Below the pieces are notes generated by a model that worked only from the letters and a program-made list of their open reading frames with translations, was not told the DNA's origin and ran no database searches. Position numbers and translations under genes: made by a program. A stretch of 5,553 nt of DNA from Desulfurococcales archaeon (lineage in GTDB: Archaea; Thermoproteota; Thermoprotei_A; Sulfolobales; Desulfurococcaceae), in contig JALSQP010000004.1 of NCBI GenBank assembly GCA_026985375.1, positions 1 to 5,553 on the forward strand, given 5' to 3'. Below are positions 4,538 through 5,553 of the stretch, one piece after another. How positions within the stretch are numbered: the stretch's first letter is position 1; the number at the start of each line of letters is the position of its first letter.

Positions 4538-5553
4538 TTGACGCGACTGTTGCCAATAATCTTGTTAGTGATCATGCTGTCGCACCAATTAATACTGCCT
4601 AGCACTGTCCAAGCCCAGCCGATCTCACCGCCTGGCTCATACTTTCTCCAGAAAATACATGGAATAAGTATTAATGCTACTGAAGGTCATGGCTACGTAG
4701 TCAGGTCAAATAATACATATTATATTATAATAGGCTCCAAGAACCAAGTCATAATATATGATCCTATATCAGACAAGCTAGTCTATAATCTAACCACAAG
4801 AAGTCACGTGAACTTCACAATAGGATTTAACAATACTGCTCCTGCACTACTAATTATAACATACACTCAAGACAACGGAACTATTTATGCAAGACCATAT
4901 CTATGGATAAACGGTACTGGTTATGTAGGCAGAGAGATACGCATACCTAGCGGGTACATGTTATCGAGAGGGTTCGAGTTAGTTAATGACACGATAGTTT
5001 ATTATTTCTATCGACTTGATATTCTCGAGGGCAACTTCTCAACAATAATACTTGAGTGGAGCCTTAAGAACAACAACACCGAGATAATATTCGATGAAGG
5101 CACAGCGTACCTAGCGGTTAACGCCTCTGTACCAACAATAAACCCGAAGATAGAAACACCCACATTAATGCAGGGTTCGACGGAAACAATTGTTGTCCAC
5201 GAAGACGCGGTCAGGGCACGTTTTATCTCAAGGATCAGCCTATCTTATAGCAACTATAAGGCGGGCCTGACATTAACAAATACTCTTCCTGTCAAGACCA
5301 TCCTGATTGATCATGGCAACAAAGTATTGGCCCTGATTATTGAGAAGACATTATCGCTTCTAGGCAGAGAAGCATACGAAGTTCATGCATACCTTATGGG
5401 CGTTTATCGTGAGCTCTACGAGAAAAGCCTTATTCGCTCAACAGATATTCTGGTATCACTGGATAAACTCCTCATAATCGACCCCACGGGAAATATTAAA
5501 ATATGTGACATTGTTACCGGAGATCTCTGGCGATCAGTGAAGTTAGCGGGTAC
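4538..5553 (+). CDS. secreted, sequon-rich protein (3' end outside window)
   Basis: The frame is open from TTG 4538 to the right edge, 338 codons without a stop. It begins with an N-terminal signal peptide: a short basic start (MTRLL), a hydrophobic core to about residue 22 and a probable cut after VQA (24-26). Residues 46-195 hold eleven N-glycosylation sequons (N46, N58, N84, N92, N98, N113, N125, N150, N166, N179, N195); 196-338 hold none. Short beta-rich segments such as YYIIIGSKNQVIIYDP (61-76) and KLLIIDPTGNIKICD (310-324) resemble blades of a beta-propeller, but I do not recognise a named family. GGTG (4526-4529), eight bases upstream, supports the TTG start. An ATG at 4533 is out of frame and meets TGA after one codon. 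The protein probably sits outside the cell or on the S-layer; no transmembrane anchor appears in the visible part. It may be functionally tied to the exporter upstream, but only proximity suggests this. Confidence 0.85.
   Translation, partial: MTRLLPIILLVIMLSHQLILPSTVQAQPISPPGSYFLQKIHGISINATEGHGYVVRSNNTYYIIIGSKNQVIIYDPISDKLVYNLTTRSHVNFTIGFNNTAPALLIITYTQDNGTIYARPYLWINGTGYVGREIRIPSGYMLSRGFELVNDTIVYYFYRLDILEGNFSTIILEWSLKNNNTEIIFDEGTAYLAVNASVPTINPKIETPTLMQGSTETIVVHEDAVRARFISRISLSYSNYKAGLTLTNTLPVKTILIDHGNKVLALIIEKTLSLLGREAYEVHAYLMGVYRELYEKSLIRSTDILVSLDKLLIIDPTGNIKICDIVTGDLWRSVKLAG

Overview
The window reads as chromosomal DNA from a hyperthermophilic crenarchaeon (Thermoproteota), possibly Desulfurococcales. 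The genus cannot be fixed from the sequence. The reasons are archaeal TATA-type boxes, Shine-Dalgarno sites of the GGTG(A/T) and GGAGG kind, ATGA stop/start overlaps, two TTG starts, heavy use of ATA and AGG/AGA codons, and a secreted protein rich in N-glycosylation sequons. No mobile element, CRISPR array, tRNA or rRNA was found.

Layout. Positions 1-349 are AT-rich and hold no convincing gene; the left edge may carry the last codons of an upstream gene. Positions 362-1129 (+) encode a DUF4213/DUF364 putative metal-chelation protein. It runs tail-to-tail into the next gene, and the two stop codons share one TTAA. Positions 2333-1974 (-) encode a short PadR-type winged-helix regulator. This is followed by 1977-1126 (-), a membrane protein that combines an SdpI-like motif with a DUF1648 motif; the two genes overlap by ATGA and form one operon.

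Across a 94-bp divergent promoter region (2334-2427) lies a rightward operon: an ABC-2 type exporter ATPase (2428-3171, TTG start) and its permease (3168-4484), also overlapping by ATGA. The divergent region holds a TATA element that reads in both directions, a near-perfect 19-bp dyad (2381-2399) and an imperfect outer inverted repeat. After a 53-bp T-rich gap, a secreted protein with many sequons starts at a TTG (4538) and runs off the right edge.

Reading: the centre of the window is a compact regulator/membrane protein/ABC exporter cassette. The order HTH repressor then SdpI-like membrane protein resembles the bacterial sdpRI toxin-sensing and immunity pair, but with a PadR regulator in place of the ArsR-type SdpR and with the two membrane modules in the opposite order. 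It is plausible, though unproven, that the PadR protein represses both operons and that the membrane protein and exporter protect against, or secrete, a membrane-active compound. The secreted glycoprotein may belong to the same surface function or may only be adjacent.
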